Positions 35,911 through 44,464 of a DNA stretch of 64,000 nt are shown piece by piece. The notes under the pieces were generated by a model. The model saw only the letters and a list, made by a program, of their open reading frames with translations, was not told where the DNA came from and made no database searches. Positions within the stretch are counted from its first letter, which is position 1. Every line of letters begins with the position of its first letter. Made by a program: the position numbers and the translations under genes. The stretch covers positions 1 to 64,000 of the forward strand of contig CAVWYT010000005.1 of NCBI GenBank assembly GCA_963759295.1. Reading direction: 5' to 3'. The stretch is from WHSW01 sp963759295 (GTDB lineage Bacteria > Actinomycetota > Thermoleophilia > Solirubrobacterales > 70-9).

Positions 35911-36344
35911 TGGCGCGCTACGTCGCCAGCGTCACCACGCCGCTCCTCCAAGCCGAGGCCTTCGACTACCTGGCCGACTTCTCCTCGGTCGCCGAATGGG
36001 ACCCGGGGGTCGTCCGCGCCACGGCGCTCGACCCCGAGCCGCGCCGCGTCGGTGCCCGGTTCGAGGTCGTCGCGCGCTTCCTCGGCCGCGAGGTGCCGCT
36101 CGAGTACCGCACGGTCGAGATCGAGGCGCCGGACCGCGTCGTCCTGCGCGCGCAGACCGCCACCGTTGTCTCGCTCGACACGATCAGCTTCCGCCCCATG
36201 GCGGCGGGCGGGACCGAGGTCACCTACGACGCCGACCTGCGCCTGCGCGGTCCGCTGCGCCTCGCGGACCCGCTGCTCGCGCTCGCCTTCAGGCGGGTCG
36301 GCGACCGGGCCCGCGACGGGCTCGAGCAGGCCCTGCGCCGATGA
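35910..36344 (+). CDS. SRPBCC (START-like) domain protein
   Basis: 144 residues. RYVASVTTPLLQAEAFDYLA, DFSSVAEWDPGVVRATALD and GGTEVTYDADLRLRGPLRLA show the helix-grip fold with a large hydrophobic cavity (polyketide cyclase/dehydrase-type). It probably binds a lipid or hydrophobic intermediate for the neighbouring oxidoreductases (inference). ATG overlaps the SDR stop (TGATG) and its own stop overlaps the next start (ATGA). Confidence 0.83.
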   Translation: MARYVASVTTPLLQAEAFDYLADFSSVAEWDPGVVRATALDPEPRRVGARFEVVARFLGREVPLEYRTVEIEAPDRVVLRAQTATVVSLDTISFRPMAAGGTEVTYDADLRLRGPLRLADPLLALAFRRVGDRARDGLEQALRR

Positions 36345-37630
36345 GGGTGGCGGTGGTGGGGGCCGGCGTCTCCGGCCTGGTCGCGGCGCGCGAGCTGCAC
36401 CGCGCCGGGCACGAGATCGCCGTCTTCGATGCCGGCGACCACGCCGGCGGGCACGCGAACACGGTCAGGGTCGAGACCGAGGGCGGAGCCTGGGACGTCG
36501 ACACCGGCTTCATCGTCCTCAACGACCGCAACTACCCGAACTTCGAGCGCCTGCTGAGCGAGCTCGGGGTGCCGACCCAGCCGGCGAGCATGGCGTTCTC
36601 GGTCTCCGACGGGCGCGGCGAGTTCGAGTGGGCCGCGAGGCCGCTCGGCGTCTTCGCCCGCGGAGCCCACCTGCTCGACCCGAGGTTTCACCGCATGCTG
36701 GTCGACCTCATGCGCTTCTTCCGCGAGGCCCGGGGCCTGGTCGGCTCCGGGGCCGCCGGTCCGTCGATGCGCGAGTTCCTCGCCGAGCGCGGGTACTCCG
36801 ACTACTTCGTCGAGCGCCTCCTCGTCCCGCAGGCCTCCGCCGTCTGGTCGGCCGATCCCGAGCAGCTGTGGTCGTTCCCGGCGGCCTTCCTGGCCGAGTT
36901 TCTCGACAACCACGGCGCGCTGCAGGTGCTCGGCCGACCCCGTTGGCGGTCGATCCCGGGCGGCTCGCGCCGCTATGTCGAGGCGCTCACGGAGCCATTC
37001 GCCGAGCGGGTCCATCTGCGGTCTGCCGTGCGGCGGATCACCCGGCCCGGGGGCTTCGTGGAGGTCTGGCTGGACGAGGGCGTCGAGCGCTTCGACGAGG
37101 TCGTGATCGCGACTCACGCCGACGTCGCCCTGGCGATGCTCGCCGACCCGAGCGCGGCGGAGCGGGAGGTGCTCGGGGCGATCCCTTATCAGGCGAACGA
37201 GGCGGTGTTGCACACCGACGAGACCCTGCTGCCCCGCCGGCGCGCCGCCCGGGCGAGCTGGAACTACCACCTCACCCCCGAGCCGGCCGGACGGACGACG
37301 GTCACCTACGACATGAACCGCCTCCAGTCGCTGGCCGCCGACCGTGAGCTGCTCGTCACCCTGAACCTCGGGCACGCGATCGACCCGGCGAAGGTGATCC
37401 GCAGGTTCGACTACTCCCACCCGGTCTACACAGCGGCCGGCCTCTCCGCCCAGTCACGCTGGGCGGAGGTGAGCGGCGCCCGGCGAACGCACTACTGCGG
37501 CGCCTACTGGCGCTGGGGCTTTCACGAGGATGGCGTCTGGAGCGCGCTGCGCGCCTGCGAGCGGCTCGGGGCGCTGGAGCGCGGGGTCACCGTGCTCCGT
37601 CCCCGCGAGCCGATGGCGGTGGCGGCGTGA
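36341..37630 (+). CDS. FAD-dependent amine-oxidase-like oxidoreductase (UfaD/COG2907 type)
   Basis: 429 residues. RVAVVGAGVSGLVAARELHR (FAD Rossmann), GGHANTVRVETEGGAWDVDT plus GFIVLNDRNYPNFERLL and IPGGSRRYVEAL are typical of the FAD/NAD(P)-binding proteins encoded beside DUF1365 and cyclopropane-synthase genes. HYCGAYWRWGFHEDGVWSA is the C-terminal FAD motif. In Rhodobacter a related protein takes part in making furan fatty acids. Here the partner methyltransferase/CFA synthase is absent from the operon, so the reaction is open. Confidence 0.85.
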   Translation: MRVAVVGAGVSGLVAARELHRAGHEIAVFDAGDHAGGHANTVRVETEGGAWDVDTGFIVLNDRNYPNFERLLSELGVPTQPASMAFSVSDGRGEFEWAARPLGVFARGAHLLDPRFHRMLVDLMRFFREARGLVGSGAAGPSMREFLAERGYSDYFVERLLVPQASAVWSADPEQLWSFPAAFLAEFLDNHGALQVLGRPRWRSIPGGSRRYVEALTEPFAERVHLRSAVRRITRPGGFVEVWLDEGVERFDEVVIATHADVALAMLADPSAAEREVLGAIPYQANEAVLHTDETLLPRRRAARASWNYHLTPEPAGRTTVTYDMNRLQSLAADRELLVTLNLGHAIDPAKVIRRFDYSHPVYTAAGLSAQSRWAEVSGARRTHYCGAYWRWGFHEDGVWSALRACERLGALERGVTVLRPREPMAVAA

Positions 37631-38418
37631 GCAACTCGGCCCTCTACGAGGGGATCGTCTACCACCACCGCAGCCAGCCGCGGCACTCGTTCCGCTACCG
37701 GATCGCGCTGCCGCTGCTCGACCTCGACGAGCTGCCGGAGCTGCTCGACCGCCATCCGCTGTGGTCGGCCCGGCGCCCGGCCCCGGCGCGCTTCCGGCGC
37801 GCCGACTTCCTCGGCGACCCATCCCGTGGGCTCGGCGACGAGGCCAGGCGCCTGATCGCCGCCCGAACCGGCCGCCGGCCCACCGGGCCCGTTCGCCTGC
37901 TCGCCCAGCCGCGCTATCTCGGCATCGGGTTCAATCCGGTGAGCTTCTACTTCGCCTTCGACGCCGATGGCGAGCGGCTGGAGTCGGTGATCGCCGAGGT
38001 CACGAACACGCCGTGGGGGGAGCGGACGGCGTACGTCGCCGCGCCTGCGACTGCCGATCGCGGCGGCGGGCCGCTTCGGGCCCGGTTCGAGAAGCGACTC
38101 CACGTGTCGCCGTTCATGCCGATGAAGCAGAGCTATGAGCTGGCCGCAAGTGAGCCCGGCGAGACGCTTCGGATCAAGGTTCGCAACCTGGAGGGCGAGC
38201 GGACGGTGTTCGCCGCCGGGCTCGACCTCGAGCGGCGCGAGCTGACACCCGCGGCGACCACCCGGCTGCTGCTGGCCCGCCCGCCGGCCACCGCCGTCGC
38301 CCTCGCGAGGATCTACTGGAACGCGGTGCGGTTGCGCGCCAAGGGCACCCGATGGCACGCCCGGCCGCGGCCCCGCGGTGTGAGCGGCCGTTCGGGACCG
38401 GCCGCGGCGGGCAGTTAG
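37627..38418 (+). CDS. DUF1365 protein
   Basis: 263 residues. SALYEGIVYHHRSQPRHSFR, RYLGIGFNPVSFYFAFDADG and EVTNTPWGERTAYV are the hallmark blocks of DUF1365, which nearly always lies next to the FAD protein above. KRLHVSPFMPMKQSYEL is the C-terminal family block. Function unknown; genetics elsewhere links it to modified membrane fatty acids. GTG start inside the previous stop (GTGA). Last gene of the operon. Confidence 0.85.
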   Translation: MSNSALYEGIVYHHRSQPRHSFRYRIALPLLDLDELPELLDRHPLWSARRPAPARFRRADFLGDPSRGLGDEARRLIAARTGRRPTGPVRLLAQPRYLGIGFNPVSFYFAFDADGERLESVIAEVTNTPWGERTAYVAAPATADRGGGPLRARFEKRLHVSPFMPMKQSYELAASEPGETLRIKVRNLEGERTVFAAGLDLERRELTPAATTRLLLARPPATAVALARIYWNAVRLRAKGTRWHARPRPRGVSGRSGPAAAGS

Positions 38419-38470
38419 CGCCGATCCCGCCGGGGACAAACGACTCAACAAGGCAGGTGGATGGGCGCGC

Positions 38471-39022
38471 TCAGTCGCGGGCGCTCCGCTCGGGGCTGAG
38501 CTCGCGCTCGACCTCCTCGACCAATTCGAGGTGCAGGTCCAGCAGCCGGCGCAGGAACCCGATCACGAGTAACAGGTACTTGCGCCGGTGGGGGAGGGTC
38601 TCCGCCCGCTCCTCGGCCTCCTCGAGCTGCGCGGAGAGCTCGTCGATCTCGCCGCGAAGCGTGCCGATGCTTTCCCGCGTCGGCGCCTCGCCGACCAGAT
38701 CGGCGATCAGCAGCCGGAGCAGGGGCTCGCTCTTGAGGGGCGTGAACCCGACCGGGGTGCGCGCGTACTCCCGCAGGGCGTCGAGCCCCTTTGCGCTCAG
38801 CGTGTAGACGGTCCGCTCGCGGGTCTTGCCGGGCTCCTTGCGCGCCTCCAGGTAGCCGAGCCTCGCGAGCCGCTTGGGCTCGACGTAGTACTGACTCTCC
38901 CCGGCCCAATCGAGCATCCGCCCGCGCTTCGCCATCTGCAACAGATCGTGAGCTCCCGCCCCCCGGCGGCCGACGAGGCCGAGGATCTCGTACGAGAACA
39001 GGCTAAGTTCATCCCTTGACAT
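38471..39022 (-). CDS. PadR-family transcriptional regulator
   Basis: 183 residues from ATG 39022. Winged helix ELSLFSYEILGLVGRRGAGA, YYVEPKRLARLGYLEARKEP, TRERTVYTLSAKGLDALREY; then a PadR C-terminal coiled coil (IGTLRGEIDELSAQLEEAEE) for dimerisation. The longer frame from 39055 starts inside the operator-like palindrome and is less likely. Divergent from the methyltransferase gene; a palindrome lies between them. Confidence 0.85.
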   Translation of the reverse strand: MSRDELSLFSYEILGLVGRRGAGAHDLLQMAKRGRMLDWAGESQYYVEPKRLARLGYLEARKEPGKTRERTVYTLSAKGLDALREYARTPVGFTPLKSEPLLRLLIADLVGEAPTRESIGTLRGEIDELSAQLEEAEERAETLPHRRKYLLLVIGFLRRLLDLHLELVEEVERELSPERSARD

Positions 39023-39028
39023 GACTAC

Positions 39029-39053
39029 GGTCCATAGTCTATATCTATGAACC
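39029..39053. promoter_or_regulatory. Inverted repeat, candidate PadR operator
   Basis: GGTCCATAG, 7-base spacer TCTATAT, CTATGAACC: 9-base arms with one mismatch. It lies between the divergent PadR (start 39022) and methyltransferase (start 39077) genes and contains TATATCT, a possible -10. Autoregulation together with control of the methyltransferase is the usual PadR design. Confidence 0.5.
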
Positions 39054-39076
39054 ATAGGCTACCGGGAGGAGCGGAG

Positions 39077-39875
39077 ATGTCATCGATCACGGCGACCGGA
39101 AGCGCCGAGCGGTGGGGACCGCTGTGGGGCGCGCGACCCGACGACTGGTCCGAGAACGAGGAGCGACAGATCCCGGCCTACGAGGAGGCGATCCGGAGGG
39201 TCGGAATCGAGCCCGGCCGGCGCGTCCTCGACCTCGGCTGCGGCGCGGGGGTGTTCCTGCGGATGGCGGCCGACCGCGGGGCGCGAGGTCTTCGGCATCG
39301 ACGCCTCCGAGGCCTTGATCGCCGTGGCCCGCGCACGCGTCCCCGAGGCCGACCTGCGGGTCGGGGACATGCAGTTCCTCCCCTACGCGGACGACCGCTT
39401 CGATCTCGTCACCGGCTTCACCTCGTTGTTCTTCGCCGCCGACATGGTCGCCGCGATGCGCGAGGCCGGCCGGGTGGCACGGCCCGGGGCACCGGTCGTG
39501 ATCCAGGTCTGGGGACCGGCGGAGCGAAATGACCTCGAGGCGACGAAGCGGATCATCAGGCCGTACCTGCCGGCGCCACCGCCGGATGCGCCCGCAACGC
39601 CCGAGCTCTGGAAGCCGGGGGTGCTGGAGCGGATGGCCGCCGAGGCCGGCCTCAGCCCCGCGAGCAGCTTCGACACCGCCTGCGCGTTCGAGTATCCGGA
39701 CGAAGAGACGGTCGGCAGGCTGATGATGGCGCCCGCCGGCCTCGCGCGGCTGGTCGGGCCATCGCGCGAGGGCGAGGTGAGACGGGAGATCGTCGAGGCG
39801 CTGGCGCCGTATCGGACGACCGACGGCGGCTACCGGCTCGAGAACGAGTTCCACTACCTCGTCGCCCGCGCCTGA
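39077..39875 (+). CDS. Class I SAM-dependent methyltransferase, one frameshift
   Basis: ATG 39077 follows GGGAGGAG at good spacing. RRVLDLGCGAGVFLRMAADR is SAM motif I; a base change near 39285 leads into DASEALIAVARARVPEADLR, VTGFTSLFFAADMVAAMREA and RPGAPVVIQVWGPAERNDLE. UbiE/MenG-like fold, small-molecule substrate unknown. Divergent from and probably controlled by PadR. Confidence 0.85.
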
Positions 39876-39994
39876 CGGGATGCACCGCCGCGGGCCGGCG
39901 GCGATCCGTGCTGGTACCCGGCCCCCGGCGCCCAGCCTCGCTTGCGCGTCGCCTACAGTGGCCGCCAGATGACGCAGGCCGCGCCGCTCCGGCG

Positions 39995-41296
39995 ATGAAC
40001 GAGCTCGGCGGTCAGCCGGCCTCGCCGCTGGTGCTCGGCCACCCGACGCGCGTCGCGACGCTCGCGGCCGAGCTCGTCGCCAACCGCCTCAGGGCGCGAT
40101 CGCGGCTGCGGCTGATCCTTCCGACCGGACACACACCTCTCGGCATGTACGCGGCGCTGCGCGCTCACGCCGCGGACGGCAGCCTGCCCAGCGAGCGGGC
40201 GACCCTGTTCCAGCTCGACGAGTACCTGGGCCTGGGTTCGAGCGATCCGCGGAGCTACGCCGCCTATCTGCAACGCGAGCTCTCCGGCGTCCGCTTCGAG
40301 AGCATGCGGATGCTGGACGGCTCCCGTGGCGACGTCGAGACCCAGTGCGCCCGCCACCAGGAGCTGCTCGATCAGTCGCCGATCGACCTTGCCGTGCTCG
40401 GGCTCGGCCGCGACGGTCACATCGCCTTCGATGAGCCGGGCTCGCCGACCGACACGGGGGTGCGGGCGGTCGAGCTCCATCCGAGCACGCGCGCCGACGC
40501 CGCCGCTGATTTCGGCAGTGCCGAACGGGTGCCGACGAGGGCTTTGACCGTGGGCCTGCGCACCCTGATCGCGGCGCGCGAGCTGCTCTTGCTGGTCTCG
40601 GGCGAGGCGAAGGCGGATTCCCTGCACGCGATGCTCGAGGGCTCGCCCGGCCCGCATTGTCCGGCCTCGCTGATTCGATCGCACCCGCGTCTCACCGTGG
40701 TCTGCGATCGCGCGGCGGCCTCGCGCCTGCGACCCCGGCCGGGGTGGTCGAGCGACCTCGCGGTGATCGTCCTCGGGCACCGCCAACCCGGGGTCAGCGC
40801 AGCGGATCGGATCTCCGACGAGTCTCGCGCCAGGCTCGAGGCGGCGCGGCGCACGTGCTCGGCCACCGAGCCCCGGGCGGTGATCCTCACCGGCCGCAGC
40901 CACACCCCGGCGGGGCTCTCCGAGGCCGAGCAGATGAAGGCCGAATGGCGTCAGCGCGGCCCGGCCCTGCTCGAGGAGGCCGGGCGCAACACGGCGGAGA
41001 ACGCCTCCCGCTCGCTGCCGATCGTGCGGGCGATCGGTGAGATCAGACGGGTGGTCGTGGTCACATCGGCGTGGCACATCCGCGCTCCGTACTTCTTCGC
41101 TCCATACCGGCGGCTCGGCCTCCGGCTCTCGTTGCGGGTCGCCTGGCGCCCCACGGGGATGAGCGTGATCGCCGAGGAGCTCGCGGGGCTGTTGCGAATG
41201 CGCCGCCAGCGTCGTCGGGCGTTCGCGGAAATGCGGCTGCCTCCGGAGACGGCGCTGCCGCCCGCGACGCAGGGACTCCGCGACGTCGACGACTGA
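39995..41296 (+). CDS. Fusion of a NagB/6-phosphogluconolactonase-type domain and a DUF218 domain
   Basis: 433 residues. Residues 1-235: LRLILPTGHTPLGMYAALRA, ATLFQLDEYLGLGSSDPRSY and LAVLGLGRDGHIAFDEPGSP, the glucosamine-6-phosphate deaminase signatures including the FxxDEY and GxGxDGHIAFxEPG blocks. Residues 245-400: DLAVIVLGHRQPG, PRAVILTGRSHTPAGLSEAE, GRNTAENASRSLPIV and VVVVTSAWHIRAPYFFAPYR, the DUF218 (YdcF/ElyC) motifs. The linkage suggests amino-sugar turnover and envelope biology in one protein. A TACAGT box and an ATG at 39969 in another frame hint at a slightly longer N-terminus. Confidence 0.8.
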   Translation: MNELGGQPASPLVLGHPTRVATLAAELVANRLRARSRLRLILPTGHTPLGMYAALRAHAADGSLPSERATLFQLDEYLGLGSSDPRSYAAYLQRELSGVRFESMRMLDGSRGDVETQCARHQELLDQSPIDLAVLGLGRDGHIAFDEPGSPTDTGVRAVELHPSTRADAAADFGSAERVPTRALTVGLRTLIAARELLLLVSGEAKADSLHAMLEGSPGPHCPASLIRSHPRLTVVCDRAAASRLRPRPGWSSDLAVIVLGHRQPGVSAADRISDESRARLEAARRTCSATEPRAVILTGRSHTPAGLSEAEQMKAEWRQRGPALLEEAGRNTAENASRSLPIVRAIGEIRRVVVVTSAWHIRAPYFFAPYRRLGLRLSLRVAWRPTGMSVIAEELAGLLRMRRQRRRAFAEMRLPPETALPPATQGLRDVDD

Positions 41297-41316
41297 ACGA
41301 CCCGCGTCGTCCTTCG

Positions 41317-41808
41317 CTACGCGCCGCCCGACGGCGACGCGGGACGCTCGCCGTCGAAGTAGTCGACGCCGCTCGAGCGCCGCACGATCACGTCGTCGGC
41401 GCTGTTGCCGGTCCAGACGGCGATCTTGTCGCTGTCCGGATAGACCGTGGCGGCGGGGTGGACGACGGTCGAGAACATCAGTACCCGGGCCGTCCGCTCG
41501 CCGTCGTTTCGGATTTGGTGGGCGCCTTCGGGGCCGGGCGCGAAGCAGACGGCGTCCCACGGCTCGAGCTCCTCGGCGCCGGTCGGGTGACGGACCGTGG
41601 GATGGCCGTCGAGGACCAGAAGCCACTCCTCTTCGGCGTACTCGTAGTGATACGGGCACACCGCCTCACCCGGTGGCAGCTCATAGACGCTGGCGCCCAT
41701 CTGGGAGGCGCCGAGCGGCGGCCCGAATCGGAACATCCCGGCCCTGAAGCCCGGCGGGTCCTCGTCGTCGTACTCGAAGCTCGGCGCGGCGATGTTGAGC
41801 TTGCGCAT
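41317..41808 (-). CDS. Cupin-domain protein
   Basis: 163 residues: VYELPPGEAVCPYHYEYAEE followed by EWLLVLDGHPTVRHP (cupin motif 1) and GAHQIRNDGERTARVLMFST (motif 2), one barrel with His/Glu metal ligands. C-terminal VDYFDGERP is shared with a widespread actinobacterial cupin subfamily of unknown function. Converges on the NagB-DUF218 gene. Confidence 0.8.
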   Translation of the reverse strand: MRKLNIAAPSFEYDDEDPPGFRAGMFRFGPPLGASQMGASVYELPPGEAVCPYHYEYAEEEWLLVLDGHPTVRHPTGAEELEPWDAVCFAPGPEGAHQIRNDGERTARVLMFSTVVHPAATVYPDSDKIAVWTGNSADDVIVRRSSGVDYFDGERPASPSGGA

Positions 41809-41842
41809 GCGAGCGATTATCCGCGTTCGCGGTGGTCCTCGC

Positions 41843-42585
41843 TCAGAGGTCGAGCGCCCAGTGCTTGCAGCTGCGGCAGTTCGAGAGCATGCAGAGCGTC
41901 CTCCAGATTCCGATCGTGCCGGTGGCGGGACCGCCGGGCCAGCTCCACGCCCGGCAAGCTATGCGACCGCGGGAGGTGGGCGCTCGCGCCAGCGGGGGAG
42001 CAGGCGCGGGCGTAGGCACCGGCGTGTGGCCGATCTGTTCGGGAAGTCGCGGATGAAGTGGGACTGGTCGAAGTAGCCGAGCTCGAGGGCAGTGCGCGCG
42101 TCTCGGCCTCACCGGCGGCGAGTCGCTCGGCGGCCTCGTGCATCCGGTAGCGCTTCAGCACCACTTGGGCGACGCCGACGTAGTGCGAAACAGGCGCTGC
42201 AGGGTTCGTGGGGAGACGCGTGGCGCGCGGCAGCTCGGCGACCGTGGCTCCGGCGCGGCGGGAGCATCTCGCGCACGACGGCGCCGATCAGGCGGTAGCG
42301 CGGGTCGGAATCGGGCAGGCGCGCGAGCAGGAAGTCCTCGACCGCCTCGATGTGGCGGTCGGGGTCGCCGGCGCGGTCGCCGAGCTCGCGCGCCAGCCCC
42401 CTGCCGTCGGGCCGACCACCGACCAGGTTCACGCACGGGTGCGGGAGGACCGCTGGGTGAAAGACTCGCCGACACCGAGGTCCCAGCTGACGATCCAGTG
42501 GCGCGCTCAGCGTGATCGGCGAGCGCTCGGCGGGCAGGGGAGAGGACGAATACCCTGACGGTCCTCCGGATATCTTGCCGGCCAT
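41843..42585 (-). pseudogene. Decayed AraC-family regulator
   Basis: Pieces in several minus-strand frames: VLPHPCVNLVGGRP (ligand domain start), AVEDFLLARLPDSDPRYRLI, VSPRTLQRLFRT, VLKRYRMHEAAERLAAGE and DQSHFIRDF (AraC helix-turn-helix). Between VNLV and AVEDF only about 25 residues remain where AraC proteins of this type have roughly 90, so an internal deletion adds to four or more frame changes. A true pseudogene is likely, unlike the error-broken housekeeping genes. Its start overlaps the next gene. Confidence 0.5.
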
Positions 42586-43300
42586 GACTGAAGTTGCGCG
42601 ATACGGAAGGACGACGGCTCACGAGGGCAAGGCCGAGGAGCTCGCCGAGCGTCTGCTCGCCGCGGCGAGCGAGCTCGGCGACGATCCCGGATGCCTGCTT
42701 TACCTCGTCAATCGCCAGCGCGATCGCCCGGAGGTGATCTGGGTCACCGAGCTGTGGCGGAGCAAGGGCGACCTCGACGCCTCGGTGGAGCGCATCCAGG
42801 CGGAGCAGGTCGACGCGGTGAAGGGGCTCGCGGCCGAGTGGGAGATGGTCGAGCTCGACCTGCTCGGCGGCAAGGGCCCGATCTCGGGTCCAGGCGACGC
42901 GGCGGCCGCCGGCCGGCCGCCTTACACGGTCAAGAAGCTGACCGACGCAGAGGACTCAGCGGCCAAATACGGGTTCTCGGAGATGGGGGAGTCGAGGTTT
43001 GCCAACGAGGACCTCGAAACCGAGCAGACCGGCCTCAGTCATCATCGCCTGCGCCCCGACACCCGCCAGATGTTTGCCCACCGCCACAAGCGCGCCGAGG
43101 AGGTGTACCTGGTGCTCTCGGGCTCCGGCCGGGTGAAGCTCGACGACGAGATCCTCGAGCTCGAGCGGCTCGACGCGGTCAGGGTCGCGCCGGGCGTGAT
43201 TCGCGCCTTCGAGGGCGGGCCCGACGGCATGGAGCTGATCGCGTTCGGCCCGCGCCGCGAGGGCGACGCGGAGACGGTGCCCGGATGGTGGTCGGACTGA
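42584..43300 (+). CDS. Antibiotic-biosynthesis-monooxygenase domain fused to a cupin
   Basis: 238 residues. Residues 1-95: ferredoxin-like ABM domain (YGRTTAHEGKAEELAERLLA, PGCLLYLVNRQRDRPEVIWV, ELWRSKGDLDASVE), as in YgiN quinol monooxygenase. Residues 110-235: cupin with TRQMFAHRHKRAEEVYLVLS and RVAPGVIRAFEGGPDGMELI. Both domains handle small aromatic or quinone-like ligands in other proteins; the combined role is unknown. Confidence 0.82.
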   Translation: MTEVARYGRTTAHEGKAEELAERLLAAASELGDDPGCLLYLVNRQRDRPEVIWVTELWRSKGDLDASVERIQAEQVDAVKGLAAEWEMVELDLLGGKGPISGPGDAAAAGRPPYTVKKLTDAEDSAAKYGFSEMGESRFANEDLETEQTGLSHHRLRPDTRQMFAHRHKRAEEVYLVLSGSGRVKLDDEILELERLDAVRVAPGVIRAFEGGPDGMELIAFGPRREGDAETVPGWWSD

Positions 43301-43307
43301 GCGCCGC

Positions 43308-44132
43308 TCAATCGGCCGCCGCGAGCAGGAAGCCGGCGACCTCGCGCGCGCAGCGCCCGGGGCGCTCGTCGAAGATGAAATGGCCCGCGCCCTCGATCGA
43401 AACCAGCCGCGAGCCCGGGATCTCGCGCTCGAAGCGATGGGCGCCGGAGAGCGGCGCGAACTGGTCGTCCTCGCCCCAGAGGAGCAGCGTCGGGACGCCG
43501 AGCGCCCCGAGCTTGTCCTGCCACGGGGCGAGCTTCTCGAAGTCCATCGAGCGGTAGAAGTCGAGCGTCGCTCGGCGCCCGCGCCCTTCCTCGAACGGGG
43601 CCCAGTACGCGGCGATCGTCTCCGCGTCGAAGGCGTCCTCGCCGGCGCTGCGGAGCAGGCCCTCGAATCCGTCCCGATCGAGTGCGCCGACGATCGCCTC
43701 GCCCTGCTCGCCGCGGACCGCCTCGGCCATCCCGTGCCATTTTCCGTCCGCGAAGAACCCCGTGTCGCTGATCACGAGCGCCTCGACCCGGCCGGGGTGC
43801 TCGCACGCCCAGGCGAGGCCGACGAACCCGCCCCAGTCGTGAACGACGACGGCGACGCGCTCGAGCTCGAGCCCGTCGACGAAGCCCGTGCACGCCTCGA
43901 GGTTGCCCTCGAACGTCGTCGGCGCCTCGGCGCCGGAATCGCCGAAGCCGTAGAGGTCCGGCGCGATCGAGCGCCGCCCGGCCGCCGCCAGGGCCTCCAT
44001 CACCGCCGTCCACATCCGTGAGCTCTCGGGAAAGCCGTGCAGGAGCAGCACCGGCGCGCCGCGCTCTTCACCGTCGGCGAGCGCCTCGCGATAGGCGAGC
44101 GGACCGTGGCGCCGCAGCTCGATCCTGGCCAC
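43308..44132 (-). CDS. Alpha/beta hydrolase, haloalkane dehalogenase/epoxide hydrolase type
   Basis: 274 residues. Oxyanion block LLLHGFPESSRMW, nucleophile Asp in VVVHDWGGFVGLAWA (Asp rather than Ser, as in dehalogenases and epoxide hydrolases), acid region LLWGEDDQFAP and His in IEGAGHFIFDE. Cap-domain region at about 130-200. Substrate unknown. Converges with the ABM-cupin gene; tRNA-Cys lies just upstream of its start. Confidence 0.87.
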   Translation of the reverse strand: MARIELRRHGPLAYREALADGEERGAPVLLLHGFPESSRMWTAVMEALAAAGRRSIAPDLYGFGDSGAEAPTTFEGNLEACTGFVDGLELERVAVVVHDWGGFVGLAWACEHPGRVEALVISDTGFFADGKWHGMAEAVRGEQGEAIVGALDRDGFEGLLRSAGEDAFDAETIAAYWAPFEEGRGRRATLDFYRSMDFEKLAPWQDKLGALGVPTLLLWGEDDQFAPLSGAHRFEREIPGSRLVSIEGAGHFIFDERPGRCAREVAGFLLAAAD

Positions 44133-44169
44133 GGCACCACCCTAAGGCCCCGCTACGCTTGCCACGCTC

Positions 44170-44240
44170 GGCGCCTTGGCGGAGTGGTTACGCAGCGGCC
44201 TGCAAAGCCGTTTACGCCGGTTCGATTCCGGCAGGCGCCT
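44170..44240 (+). tRNA. tRNA-Cys (anticodon GCA)
   Basis: Acceptor GGCGCCT (44170-44176) pairs with AGGCGCC (44233-44239), discriminator T 44240 as required for tRNA-Cys. Anticodon loop CTGCAAA gives GCA; T-loop TTCGATT. No CCA encoded. Confidence 0.95.
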
Positions 44241-44260
44241 TCGGCTCAGACAGGCCGTAC

Positions 44261-44278
44261 CCCGCTCCGGTAAGCGGG
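44261..44278 (+). terminator. Hairpin after tRNA-Cys
   Basis: CCCGCT, loop CCGGTA, AGCGGG: a perfect 6-bp stem 21 bases after the tRNA. No T-run follows, so it may be a processing or weak termination hairpin. Confidence 0.4.
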
Positions 44279-44347
44279 ATGCGGCGTCTCGGGCGTCTGT
44301 GCGGATTTCCGGTTAGCAGCGGTGGTTTCCGGTTGATTCGGTGTCTC

Positions 44348-44369
44348 ACTGGCGAACAACTGGCGAACA
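44348..44369 (+). repeat. Tandem 11-bp repeat ACTGGCGAACA x2
   Basis: ACTGGCGAACA occurs twice back to back 108 bases after tRNA-Cys, in a 224-base stretch without a gene. Possibly the scar of an integrated element beside the tRNA, but no second tRNA-Cys 3' copy was found. Confidence 0.6.
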
Positions 44370-44464
44370 CACGACGTCGGGGGAGGGCCCGGTCACAAAT
44401 CGTCAGCGGGGAACTCGGATACCGCCGGGTGGGCGACGGCACGCGCCATGAAGTCGTGAGCGGC

